A stretch of DNA of 20,063 bases from a virus, in the IMG/VR virus record IMGVR_UViG_3300032282_000193, positions 1 to 20,063 of that record; one strand, given 5' to 3'. The notes beneath the pieces are model-generated. The model did not search any database. It was not told where the DNA came from and was given only the letters and a program-made list of their open reading frames with translations. Position 1 is the stretch's first letter. The number at the start of each line of letters is the position of its first letter. A program made the translations under genes and the position numbers. Positions 7,563-16,077 of the stretch are shown here, in pieces.

Positions 7563-8609
7563 ATGAAAATAGCCGTGTATGCAATATCCAAGAACGAAGA
7601 GCAATTTGTTCAGCGTTTTTGTGATTCAGCAAAAGATGCAGACTTGATTCTGATCGCAGATACAGGGTCTACTGATGACACAGTAAAACTAGCATTGGAA
7701 TGTGGTGCAAAAGTTTATGATGTTTTTGTCAAACCTTGGCGGTTTGATAAAGCTCGTGATACTGCTTTAAATCTTATTCCACCTGATTTTGATGTCTGCA
7801 TTAGCCTAGATTTAGATGAAGTTTTAGAGCTAGGTTGGCGTGAAGAAATTGAGCGTGTTTGGCAAGAAAATACGACTCGTTTGAGATACAAATTTGATTG
7901 GGGTTGTGGAATATCTTTCTTTTATGAAAAAATACATCACAGAAATGGATACCACTGGCATCACCCCGTCCATGAATATCCTCGTCCTGATGGCAGGATT
8001 CAAGAAATATATGCCCATACGGATATGCTCTTAGTAAGCCATTTGCCAGACAATACCAAGTCTCGTGGCCAATATATGCCACTGCTTGAATTGGCGGTAA
8101 AAGAAGACCCACATTGCCCTAGAAACGCTTTTTATCACGCACGGGAACTAACCTTCTATTATCGTTGGCAAGAGGCTATAGAGGCTTTAAATAAGTATTT
8201 AGCTATGCCTGAAGCTATTTGGCCTAATGAAAGATGTTATGCCATGCGGTTATTGGGTAAATGCCATGATGAATTGGGCATGGCGCATGAGGGTTTGAAA
8301 TGGTATAGATTGGCTTGTGCTGAAGCTCCTAATACCCGTGAGCCTTGGTGCGAGTTGGCCATCTCTACTTACAGATTAAATATGTGGCCTGAAAGTTATG
8401 GCGCAGCGTTATCGGCTTTAAATATCATTGATAAACAGGCCGTTTACACCATGGACCCAAGCGTTTGGGGTGAAAAGCCATACGATTATGCAAGTATTGC
8501 CGCTTGGAGGCTTGGATTAAAAGATCAGGCTATCGAATTTTGTAAGAAAGCTTTAGAATTTAACCCTACAGATGCCCGTCTTTTGGACAATTTGAAGCAG
8601 ATGGAATAA
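7563..8609 (+). CDS. GT2-type glycosyltransferase with C-terminal TPR-like repeats
   Basis: This is a 348-residue GT-A fold glycosyltransferase expected to move a sugar from a nucleotide-sugar donor. The N-terminus MKIAVYAISKNEEQF is the usual first strand. DTGSTDD at residues 33-39 fits nucleotide binding, and SLDLDEVL at 81-88 holds the DxD-type metal-binding motif (Asp83, Asp85). From about residue 200 the chain is helical with TPR-like pairs (AMRLLGKCHDELGMAHEGLKWY, split by a turn; AWRLGLKDQAIEFCKKALEFNPTD). I chose ATG 7563 because the family motif begins there, a GGAATA site lies upstream, and starting at 7488 would overlap the previous gene and add 25 unrelated residues. Its place inside the tail module suggests virion or host-surface glycosylation; the target is unknown. 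Confidence 0.8.
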   Translation: MKIAVYAISKNEEQFVQRFCDSAKDADLILIADTGSTDDTVKLALECGAKVYDVFVKPWRFDKARDTALNLIPPDFDVCISLDLDEVLELGWREEIERVWQENTTRLRYKFDWGCGISFFYEKIHHRNGYHWHHPVHEYPRPDGRIQEIYAHTDMLLVSHLPDNTKSRGQYMPLLELAVKEDPHCPRNAFYHARELTFYYRWQEAIEALNKYLAMPEAIWPNERCYAMRLLGKCHDELGMAHEGLKWYRLACAEAPNTREPWCELAISTYRLNMWPESYGAALSALNIIDKQAVYTMDPSVWGEKPYDYASIAAWRLGLKDQAIEFCKKALEFNPTDARLLDNLKQME

Positions 8610-8610
8610 T

Positions 8611-10224
8611 ATGTATACGCCTTTACGAACACCTTTTACCTCAATGTCGTTTACTCCCGACATCCCTAGCAATGCTTTGGGACCAAATGAGTACAACATT
8701 GGTAAAAATGTAGAGGCCGATGTACGTTCTATTAAGAAAATCTTTGGTGAAATTCAGATTTGCTCAACCATTACCGATATGCCCATCTTTATGGAAGGTG
8801 GCTTTCGTTCAGAGATATCATGGGTATATATCGTAGCAACCCGTAATTCATCTAGCCAAGGTAAATGGTGGATGATTACTGCTACTGGAATAACCAACAT
8901 CACCCCAGGTGTTGGAGCTAATCCATCCGTTTACCTGTCAGGCTATACAGAAGATATTAATATCACCTTTTCTTGGGTTGGTAATGTCTTTTTTATGAAT
9001 GACACCCTTTCTAACCCCATGTATTTCTTGCCAACAAGCAATGAAATTACAGTAACTAGCAATGCTGCATGGAATTACGAGCCTAGTGTTACCTCAACAA
9101 CGGCAGGTTTTGTCAGGAATTACTGCTCACCTAACGTGGGAAACATTCTTGTTGCGGGTAATTTGACCAAAGTTATTGGCGGTACAACTTATAACTACCC
9201 CACAACTGTAAGATGGTCGCAAGCTTTTGCTAATACTGGTATTCCTGCTACATGGGAACCAACTCTATCTAACGTGGCCAATGAGCAAGAAGTTCCTGTT
9301 CGTGGACCTTTGATTGACGGATTCTTTCTTGGTGGTAACTTTTATGTGTGTTCCTATTGGGATACAGTAGTTTTCTCACCTATTTCCTATCAAAACAGTA
9401 CTGCGCCTATCTTTGGTGTTCGACTGTTAAACCAAGGCCGTGGATTGTTTAACAATAATTGTTGGACAAATACAGATGCTAATGTCTACGGCATTGATGC
9501 TCGTGACATTTGGGTATTTAATGGCTCAGAATTTTCATCTTTGGGCAACCAAAAAGTAAAAGATTACTTCTTTGCCAACCTAAACCCAACCTATTCGGGT
9601 CGGATGTTTATGGTTAACAATACCCAAAAGTATCAGATTGAAATTTACTATCCTGATCTGACATCTACAGGTTGGTGTAATAAGATGCTTGCTTGGAGAT
9701 ATGACCTCCAAGTATGGAATGCCCCTAAAGACATCCAAAACGCTTGTATGGGCACTGAAGGACCTCGTTGGGTAGATAGCTCACCCGACTACTTTAATTT
9801 GTCTTCTAGGGCTACTGTATATGCCAAGGGTGGTGTTTCTAGTTCTAGATTAATTGAGACTGCCATTACCAATGCTTTTGTAGGTTCTGCCATTGATGCT
9901 CAATTTGAGCGTACCAATGTAACCTTGCAAACTGCCAATGGTCCTGTTCCTTACTCCAATAAGGTTTATGTTCACCGCTTGCTGCCTGAAATAGCAGGTA
10001 CTGGAAAGATCAATATAACTGTTGGTGGTGCTAACTCTACTGCTCAAACCCCCGTGTATGGTGATACTGGTGTAACCAACATTGATACTGATACGCCTTG
10101 GGTTCCTACTCAACAAAACTCTGTTCGTACTGTTGCAGTGAAATTTAGTTCAAATGATGCAACTGATACTTGGAAAATGAGTGCCATGAACTGGCAAGCC
10201 ACTGTTACTGAGGATGCCTTCTAA
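8611..10224 (+). CDS. Tail nozzle-like beta-propeller protein
   Basis: This 537-residue protein is probably the short-tail nozzle, the functional counterpart of T7 gp12. It is almost entirely beta, with repeated aromatic-rich blades: WVYIVATRNSSSQGKWWMIT near residue 70, FSWVGNVFFMNDTLSNPMYF near 115-135, DGFFLGGNFYVCSYWDTVVF near 235-255, DIWVFNGSEFSSLGNQKV near 300, and KMLAWRYDLQVWNAP near 365. Trp-rich blades and the viewer-like reading of repeated W-x-N turns fit propeller nozzles and tail tubular B proteins. It starts 2 bases after the glycosyltransferase stop with a weak GGAATA ribosome site, and its TAA overlaps the next ATG. The alternative is another large virion structural protein. 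Confidence 0.58.
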   Translation: MYTPLRTPFTSMSFTPDIPSNALGPNEYNIGKNVEADVRSIKKIFGEIQICSTITDMPIFMEGGFRSEISWVYIVATRNSSSQGKWWMITATGITNITPGVGANPSVYLSGYTEDINITFSWVGNVFFMNDTLSNPMYFLPTSNEITVTSNAAWNYEPSVTSTTAGFVRNYCSPNVGNILVAGNLTKVIGGTTYNYPTTVRWSQAFANTGIPATWEPTLSNVANEQEVPVRGPLIDGFFLGGNFYVCSYWDTVVFSPISYQNSTAPIFGVRLLNQGRGLFNNNCWTNTDANVYGIDARDIWVFNGSEFSSLGNQKVKDYFFANLNPTYSGRMFMVNNTQKYQIEIYYPDLTSTGWCNKMLAWRYDLQVWNAPKDIQNACMGTEGPRWVDSSPDYFNLSSRATVYAKGGVSSSRLIETAITNAFVGSAIDAQFERTNVTLQTANGPVPYSNKVYVHRLLPEIAGTGKINITVGGANSTAQTPVYGDTGVTNIDTDTPWVPTQQNSVRTVAVKFSSNDATDTWKMSAMNWQATVTEDAF

Positions 10225-12365
10225 TGCCATTCGCTTTAACCAATGACCCTTCGCAATCGGAGATATCTGAAGCCATCAATTATTTGTTGGCCAACTTTGG
10301 ATCTAACCTTGTTGCTGACAATACGACAGGCATTATTACAGGTCCGTCAGGGGTAATTATTGCGTATTTGTATCAGTATTTATCTGTCAAATATGCGGAT
10401 AGTTTTGATGGATCGGTTAACTTTAGCAACAGTCCAACTAATCGTCAGTACTATGGTTTGCGTAATACCACTAGTTCTGTAGAGTCCCCTGATTATGCTG
10501 ATTACATTTGGTATCAGGCAGCAGGTGGATTTGGTACTACAAAGTTTCTTTGGTATCAAACAAGTGGTGGTCGGCAAGTTAACTTTTTTGTTGGAACTGC
10601 TGCGCCTGATTCATCTTACGTTCAAGAATCAGGACCTGCAATTGATCTAGATATTGTTACAACAGTAGTAGCAGTAAATTCGTTTAACAGTGCTTTGCCA
10701 TCAATTTATCAATGGACTGCAAGTTCTACGCCTCCTGCTAGACCAACAACCACATCAACATATACATGGGCGACAGGAGCTTATACGGCTCCTGCGGGAT
10801 GGTCTACAACTCAGCCTGTTAACACAACGCCAGGCTCGTACTTGTGGGCAATTACAATTCCATTAGTAGTTTTGTCCACTACTGTTACATCGACTTTAAA
10901 TTGGACTAATACTTCATATGCCATTTATGTGGCCGGATCTAATGGTGCAACTGGTGGTACTGGTACGGCAGGTGCTAATGGTTTAGCGGCTATTACCGCA
11001 TACAGATCGCAAAGTCAGTCTTCTGCGGCTCCAAGCACCCCAAGTAACACCACAGGTGCTACTGCACCTTCTGGATGGTCTTTAACGGCTCCTAGCGTGA
11101 CTGTAGGTGATGTTCTTTGGTATACCTTTGGACAGTACAACTCTTCAAGCGGAACAATCAGTGGAATTCCTGCGGGACAAACGCAATGGGGTGTTCCTAC
11201 TGCTGCTTCAATTTTTCAAGATATTCGCTCTGACAACTGGAATGGTAGCAATCCACCTGTAGCGGGAACACCTGCAACCTATGGCACTGCGGGATACTAC
11301 ATTCAACGTGCAACAGGCGATATGTTCCTAAACAGTATCTATGGCCGTGGTGTTGCTCAGTTTGATGGTTATAACAATGCAGGTGGTACGGGTTACGCAA
11401 TTGTAATTAACCAAACAGGAAACCAAACTGGTGGTGGATTTTTCAATGCTGGAACTGGTGGCTATGCTATTTCAGCCAATGGCGGTACAGGTAAAGTAGG
11501 TGTGTGGACGCATGGTTATGGTGGCGATGGCTTACAAGCTTATTGCTATGGTGCAACTGCCAATGCCATTCGTGCTGAACACGCATTCGCTTTACCTGCT
11601 TTGTATATTTCTAATGGAATTATTCGTTGGGGTGTTTATGACATTGCTACCCCTTCTGGATCTACAAGTACGTTTTTGCGTAATGATGGCCAATGGGCAT
11701 CCCCATCTGTTAGTTCAGGTGTTTCTAGCCTTGCAACAAGTAATGCTTCTAGCGGTCTAACACTATCTGCTTCTGCATCCACAGGTGCGGTAACTCTTAC
11801 TTTGTCAGGTACACCAAGCTTTGCAACAAGTGCAGGAAGCGCAACTAGTGCAACTCTTGCTTCTGATTCAAATGCTTTAGGTGGTTTAGCTCCATCACTT
11901 TGGGCTAGGATTTTTCCAACCAACTCAGGCACTGCCAATGCGGGTGGTGCGGGACTAAACATATTAGGTTCTGGCTCTACTGGAATTGCTGGCGCTTATG
12001 TTGGTACTGCGGGTTCTGGCAATACTGTAACAATTGATGTACGCACAACAAGTCCATCTGATGTACGTTTAAAAGAAGAAATTACCGATATTGATGTTGG
12101 TTTAGCCTTTGTTAAACAACTTAGACCTGTTTCTTACAAACTAAAAGCTGATCCAAAGCATCAAAAAGGCTATGGTTTTATTGCTCAAGAAGTTGAAAAC
12201 TTGATTCCAAACCCTTCTTCTTTGGTTTATGAAGAACCAGATTGGAAAGTAGGGGATGAAATTGGCTTTAAAACTATCCATTACCCCTCGTATATTGCTG
12301 TTTTAACCAAGGCAATACAAGAATTGACTGCTAAAGTAGAAGCATTGGAAGCAAAGGTAACATAA
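10224..12365 (+). CDS. Tail fibre with C-terminal self-cleaving S74 chaperone domain
   Basis: The protein has 713 residues. Residues about 1-150 form an N-terminal domain probably anchoring the fibre to the tail (SEISEAINYLLANFG). Residues about 162-238 and 259-325 are two copies of a W/P-rich module (P-x-GW core) also found in the collagen-like fibre. The middle is Gly/Thr/Ala-rich with FLRNDGQW near residue 490. The last 102 residues are a Peptidase_S74 intramolecular chaperone domain (SDVRLKEEI, then LRPVSYKLK, GYGFIAQEVENLIP, a YPSYIAVLTKAIQEL helix). Family knowledge says this domain trimerises the fibre and cuts itself off at a conserved Ser; the candidate is Ser612-Asp613. GAGGA precedes the start, which overlaps the nozzle stop. 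Confidence 0.85.
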   Translation: MPFALTNDPSQSEISEAINYLLANFGSNLVADNTTGIITGPSGVIIAYLYQYLSVKYADSFDGSVNFSNSPTNRQYYGLRNTTSSVESPDYADYIWYQAAGGFGTTKFLWYQTSGGRQVNFFVGTAAPDSSYVQESGPAIDLDIVTTVVAVNSFNSALPSIYQWTASSTPPARPTTTSTYTWATGAYTAPAGWSTTQPVNTTPGSYLWAITIPLVVLSTTVTSTLNWTNTSYAIYVAGSNGATGGTGTAGANGLAAITAYRSQSQSSAAPSTPSNTTGATAPSGWSLTAPSVTVGDVLWYTFGQYNSSSGTISGIPAGQTQWGVPTAASIFQDIRSDNWNGSNPPVAGTPATYGTAGYYIQRATGDMFLNSIYGRGVAQFDGYNNAGGTGYAIVINQTGNQTGGGFFNAGTGGYAISANGGTGKVGVWTHGYGGDGLQAYCYGATANAIRAEHAFALPALYISNGIIRWGVYDIATPSGSTSTFLRNDGQWASPSVSSGVSSLATSNASSGLTLSASASTGAVTLTLSGTPSFATSAGSATSATLASDSNALGGLAPSLWARIFPTNSGTANAGGAGLNILGSGSTGIAGAYVGTAGSGNTVTIDVRTTSPSDVRLKEEITDIDVGLAFVKQLRPVSYKLKADPKHQKGYGFIAQEVENLIPNPSSLVYEEPDWKVGDEIGFKTIHYPSYIAVLTKAIQELTAKVEALEAKVT

Positions 12366-12637
12366 TGCCAAGAGAAATTAATATACCCGCACAGCAGATT
12401 TATGAAGATATTTACTCTTTGCAGGAATTACCTGATAACCAAAGTGTTCGGGTTGTTGTTTGCGTGACCACCCAAGAGGGTGAGTTTATTGTTCCAAGCC
12501 AATGCCGTGAGTACATGATTACTGGCGAACAGTATGTTGAGCTTAATTCCGCTAATCCTTCATGGCATCCTGGCAAACCTGCCGGAACCTACTTTAATGA
12601 AGATTTGTGGCACTTTATTGATTTAATGAAGGTTTAA
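12365..12637 (+). CDS. Hypothetical protein, 90 aa
   Basis: I do not recognise this family. The protein is compact and mixed alpha/beta: an N-terminal helix (AQQIYEDIYSLQEL), a strand pair (VRVVVCVTTQEGEFIVPS), then an aromatic-rich C-terminus (WHPGKPAGTYF, LWHFIDLMKV). No signal peptide or membrane segment is visible. The ATG overlaps the S74 fibre stop by one base (TAATG) and AAAGG lies upstream, so translation is probably coupled. Position between the S74 fibre and the ejection block makes a virion or assembly role likely but unproven. Confidence 0.6.
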   Translation: MPREINIPAQQIYEDIYSLQELPDNQSVRVVVCVTTQEGEFIVPSQCREYMITGEQYVELNSANPSWHPGKPAGTYFNEDLWHFIDLMKV

Positions 12638-12638
12638 T

Positions 12639-12995
12639 ATGGGTGGATTTTCAGCACAAGTACAACCTAATCAGGTTTCAGGTCCCGCTAGTAAGGGTGC
12701 AGGATTGAGTGCCAATCAGTTGGGCATGAACCCTATTAATCCGTCTTTAACTCAAAAGATGGAAAACAGCATGAGCCAACCCAATGATGGGGCAATAGAT
12801 CCCACTCAAGGCATGATGGGTGGACAAATAACGATGCCTGGTCAAGGTGGCCAACCAAAATTAGGTATGCCTAATGCCTATTCAAACACCTTACAACCAT
12901 GGGATAATCAAGCCCAACAACCACAAGCTGGTATGGGTAAAGGATTGGGCGGCTTGGCAAACCAAATGTCCAAACAAACTGGTAAAGGAGTCTAA
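12639..12995 (+). CDS. Gly/Gln/Pro-rich low-complexity protein, probable internal virion protein
   Basis: The 118 residues are rich in Gly, Gln, Pro, Asn and Met, with a predicted disordered middle (MMGGQITMPGQGGQPKLGMP) and a short basic C-terminal end (GKGLGGLANQMSKQTGKGV). There are no recognisable domains. Small disordered proteins of this type often precede the ejection proteins of podoviruses. The preceding stop lies one base before the ATG, and the next gene begins 2 bases after its TAA. Function is inferred from position only. Confidence 0.55.
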   Translation: MGGFSAQVQPNQVSGPASKGAGLSANQLGMNPINPSLTQKMENSMSQPNDGAIDPTQGMMGGQITMPGQGGQPKLGMPNAYSNTLQPWDNQAQQPQAGMGKGLGGLANQMSKQTGKGV

Positions 12996-12997
12996 TC

Positions 12998-13942
12998 ATG
13001 GGCGGTGGAAAAGGAAGTAGTTCTTCGGCTCCTATAGTCACGCAAGAACAAAAAGACGCAATTGCAGCACAAACAGGTTTCCTGACGGGAACCGCTTTAC
13101 CTGCATATCAAAACACAATTGCTGGCGCTAAAGATGTGCTTTATGGCACTGCCGCCAATGCATTACCCGCCATGAACACTGCTTTGGGTGTTGCAGAGCG
13201 TGGCATGCATGTTGGGCAAGCTGTGGGTGAATCTGGTATGTATGCTGGAAACCAAGGCCAAGGTGGTTTAGCCACTTACCAAACTGGTGTTGGCCAGAAT
13301 CTGCTTGGAACAGGTGCTGTTGGCTTACAACAAGCGGGTTGGAATCAAGCCAATCGTGGTGAGCTTTTAAGCAAAATTGGTGGCGATCAGCTACAAAACT
13401 TGTTTAGCCCACAATACAAACAAGAACAAATTCAAGCTTCATTGCAACCTGCCCGTGAAGAAATTCGTGAGCAACTTGGTGGCCAAAATGCTATGTTTGG
13501 CGCTTCAGGTGGTTTAGGCTCATCTCGCATGGCTTTGGCTAACAAAAACCTTGAGCAACTTGGCCAACAACGTCTTCAATCTGCTGCGGCTCAAACTTCT
13601 GCTGCGGTGGAAGGTCAACGTCAACAAGCGGCTAATACATTGCTTGGAACAGGCCAAGGGGCTCTTGCTCAATCTCAGGGTGCTTTTGGTACTTTGTTTG
13701 GTGGTGGTCAGGGCGCATTGCAACAAGCAGGTGGTTTGTATGGAAATCTTGGAACACAAGGTTTGGCTTCTACATCTTTGGCTAACCAATTGGCAACAAG
13801 TCGTGTTGGTTTGGCTCAAACACCACAAGATGTGTTTAGCAAGTATGCGTCTGTAATTTACGGAACACCTCAAGCTTCTACAACACCTAGTTTTGCTGGT
13901 ACACAAGGCCAAAAGTCTTCCAGCAAAGGTTTTGGATTCTAA
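12998..13942 (+). CDS. Probable DNA ejection (pilot / internal head) protein
   Basis: This 314-residue protein opens with GGGKGSSSSAP, a start commonly seen in small podoviral internal or ejection proteins, and is then rich in Gly, Ala and Gln. Residues about 20-100 are helical with Gly gaps. Residues about 145-215 form a long helical, coiled-coil-like region (EQIQASLQPAREEIREQL, then ALANKNLEQLGQQRLQSAA). A Gly-rich repeat of the form GTGQGAL/GGGQGALQQAGG follows at about 215-255. Such proteins are packed in the capsid and leave with the DNA to help it cross the envelope. An AAAGGAG site precedes the ATG. The role is inferred from composition and position. Confidence 0.62.
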   Translation: MGGGKGSSSSAPIVTQEQKDAIAAQTGFLTGTALPAYQNTIAGAKDVLYGTAANALPAMNTALGVAERGMHVGQAVGESGMYAGNQGQGGLATYQTGVGQNLLGTGAVGLQQAGWNQANRGELLSKIGGDQLQNLFSPQYKQEQIQASLQPAREEIREQLGGQNAMFGASGGLGSSRMALANKNLEQLGQQRLQSAAAQTSAAVEGQRQQAANTLLGTGQGALAQSQGAFGTLFGGGQGALQQAGGLYGNLGTQGLASTSLANQLATSRVGLAQTPQDVFSKYASVIYGTPQASTTPSFAGTQGQKSSSKGFGF

Positions 13943-13959
13943 GGAACAATCATGGCAGA
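13940..13959 (+). promoter_or_regulatory. Translation start module, copy 1
   Basis: The 20 bases from the stop codon through AAGGA and ATGGCAGA are identical to 14492-14511. The AAGGA Shine-Dalgarno sits 6 bases before the ATG at 13952, a good spacing. Confidence 0.7.
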
Positions 13960-14494
13960 TACCCCATTTGGTTTAAGTTTTGGCGACCCAAGAAGGTACA
14001 TGGGTTCAAGCCCTTTGGCTGAAATAGGTAAAGCCGCCAAAACAGGTTTAGTTTTATATGGTTTGCAACAAACAGGTGCAATTGCCGCATTAGATAAACT
14101 TGGTGTTAAACCTAATCAAGCTGGCACATTTTCTTATAACAATCCTATTGGACCTACTGGTTCTGTGCCTCCTTCTGGCGCTGCAATGCAACCTGTAGTG
14201 CCTAATGCTCCAATGGCTAATGCGCCAACACCTGCTATTGCAACTCCTGTTTATGATAGTGCGCCTATGTCAACAACACCTCCTGCAAATATTGGAGTAG
14301 ATGTTCTTGATGGTAAATACGATGGTGCTGAACAATCATTTGTAGATCCACAAGCGCAACGAGACTTTAATCCGTATGTGCCGCAAGCTATACCAAATCC
14401 AGTAGCGTTAAGTGGTAATGAATATCAGCAAATGCCAGGTTATGGCAAGTTAGCTAAAGCCATGCAAGGTTTTGGCGGTGGAATGTTTGGATAA
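13952..14494 (+). CDS. Ala/Pro-rich hypothetical virion protein
   Basis: The protein has 180 residues. The N-terminus (FGLSFGDPRRYMGSSPL) leads to a hydrophobic helix (AKTGLVLYGLQQTGAIAAL, about residues 29-47) that could insert in or lie on a membrane. The middle is Pro/Ala-rich and probably disordered (residues about 65-110). The C-terminus is Gly-rich (KAMQGFGGGMFG). It sits within the ejection block and shares a 20-base start region exactly with the next gene. No domain is recognised. Confidence 0.58.
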   Translation: MADTPFGLSFGDPRRYMGSSPLAEIGKAAKTGLVLYGLQQTGAIAALDKLGVKPNQAGTFSYNNPIGPTGSVPPSGAAMQPVVPNAPMANAPTPAIATPVYDSAPMSTTPPANIGVDVLDGKYDGAEQSFVDPQAQRDFNPYVPQAIPNPVALSGNEYQQMPGYGKLAKAMQGFGGGMFG

Positions 14495-14511
14495 GGAACA
14501 ATCATGGCAGA
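14492..14511 (+). promoter_or_regulatory. Translation start module, copy 2
   Basis: An exact copy of the 20-base initiation region at 13940-13959, driving the gene at 14504. Upstream of both copies the coding end also shares AAGGTTTTGG, so the similarity is wider than a ribosome site alone. Confidence 0.7.
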
Positions 14512-16075
14512 AGTTATTCAACAACAAGCTCCGTCAGTTACGATTTATCCAAGTGCTTTGCAAGACGCTGCATCTATTAAAGATTCAGCCAATGCGGCTT
14601 TGGCAACTCGTGACACTAAAGGTTTGATAAATGCTGCCCAACAAATGGGTGTTGATACGCCTGAAGGCAACGCTACACTCAAAACAGCTCAAGAGATGCA
14701 ACAAAGATCTAATGAGTTCAAAAGCATAGTTGCACCAATTACTGAGGCTAAAACTGATGGTGAGCGCAACATTGCTGCTGCCAAAGCTTTGCGTAATGTC
14801 AGCCAAGAACCTTTATATGGCCAAGCATTGATTGCTTTTATGATGGGCCAAAAAGAGGCTGCTTTTAATTTAGCCACTGGTGGCGCTTTAAAAACTACCA
14901 CTGAATATGCCAAAGACAATGGCAACATTATTCAAGTAACAGTTAACGCTCTTGGCCAACCACAAGGATATTTTGATGTTGAACAAAAACGTGTCCTTAC
15001 TCCTGAAGAATATTCAAAACGTGGTGGCAGCGTTTCTGACATCGACAAAACTTTTGCTATTAAAAGTGCAGAAGAAAATCGTTCACGTTACAACTCTTCT
15101 TTCCAAAACGAAAGAATAGCAGTAAACAAATGGACAGAGGCTTATGCTGGACTTGCTCCAAAGCTTGAGTTCTTAGATAACTTTTACAGAAAAGCTAAAA
15201 CTGATCTTGCGCCTGATGATTATGCAAAAATGGTTGGTGCAATTGCTAACAGTGTTGGACAATCTAGCACTAAGTCCAATGCATCTACTTATTTTAACCA
15301 GATCAATGACAACAAAAGCAAAGGTCAAAGTCAAAAGGTCGATGCTGGTCTAGCTGCCAAACTAGGCATTCCTAAAGAATTAATTGGTACTGAATTTAGT
15401 ATTGATGGAAACTTTCTTGTTTCTAAATCTAATAATCAGAAATATGATTATGGCGCTTTAAAGCAGCAGACTGATTCTGCAAGCTTGGCTTCTGAGGCAT
15501 CACAAAATAGTCAATCTACACTTGAAAGCCTTGTTACTTCTAAAAAGTTTCAAGATTCTATTTCTGGTAAATCACCTGAAGAAAAAGCTAAATTAATTCA
15601 GCAAATGAAAACTGCTATTCAATTTGGTAACGAGGTAGGTTCTGAATTAAATAAAGCGGTAGACCAATACGGCAAACCAACATTTATTTCTTTGCCAACT
15701 GCTGCATCATTTACAGATACACAAGCGCAAGCAATGACTCAACTTGCTCAACATAAGCAGAATGCAGAACAAATTGCGGCTTATAGAGATCACTTTGATA
15801 AAAATGCCAAACATTACGATGAGACTAAGACTTTGCCAGTGCCTGGTGCTATTGGTGCGGCTTACACTGCAAAACCAATCTTTAATGAAATTCGTGATAG
15901 GTGGTCCAATGAAATTGGCAAGATCATGGAAGGTGAATATGTTGCTCGTGCCACAAGACAACAATCTGCTGCCAAACCAAAACCTCAAGGTCAGTCTGCA
16001 GCGCCTGTAGCACCACCAGCAGCGACAAACAAAAAGCCCACTTTGTCAGAACTTAGAAGACAGGCCGGAGGTTAA
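14504..16075 (+). CDS. Large helical internal virion protein, probable ejection protein
   Basis: The 523 residues are predominantly helical and highly charged. An N-terminal region (residues about 15-130) of Ala/Gln/Lys-rich helices leads to a short beta segment (NIIQVTVNALGQPQGYFDVEQ, near 145-165). Long helices follow (KWTEAYAGLAPKLEFLDNFY, 205-230; KFQDSISGKSPEEKAKLIQQ, 345-370), then a Pro/Ala/Lys-rich basic tail from about 490 (KPKPQGQSAAPVAPP). No enzyme motif or membrane segment is visible. Size, composition and position match the large ejection proteins of short-tailed phages, which assemble inside the capsid around the portal. The identity is not proven by homology. Confidence 0.58.
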   Translation: MAEVIQQQAPSVTIYPSALQDAASIKDSANAALATRDTKGLINAAQQMGVDTPEGNATLKTAQEMQQRSNEFKSIVAPITEAKTDGERNIAAAKALRNVSQEPLYGQALIAFMMGQKEAAFNLATGGALKTTTEYAKDNGNIIQVTVNALGQPQGYFDVEQKRVLTPEEYSKRGGSVSDIDKTFAIKSAEENRSRYNSSFQNERIAVNKWTEAYAGLAPKLEFLDNFYRKAKTDLAPDDYAKMVGAIANSVGQSSTKSNASTYFNQINDNKSKGQSQKVDAGLAAKLGIPKELIGTEFSIDGNFLVSKSNNQKYDYGALKQQTDSASLASEASQNSQSTLESLVTSKKFQDSISGKSPEEKAKLIQQMKTAIQFGNEVGSELNKAVDQYGKPTFISLPTAASFTDTQAQAMTQLAQHKQNAEQIAAYRDHFDKNAKHYDETKTLPVPGAIGAAYTAKPIFNEIRDRWSNEIGKIMEGEYVARATRQQSAAKPKPQGQSAAPVAPPAATNKKPTLSELRRQAGG

Positions 16076-16077
16076 TC

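Noticed and set aside
1059-12365. Diversity-generating retroelement target in the fibre array
   Set aside because: No reverse transcriptase, template repeat or C-type-lectin variable region is visible in the window.
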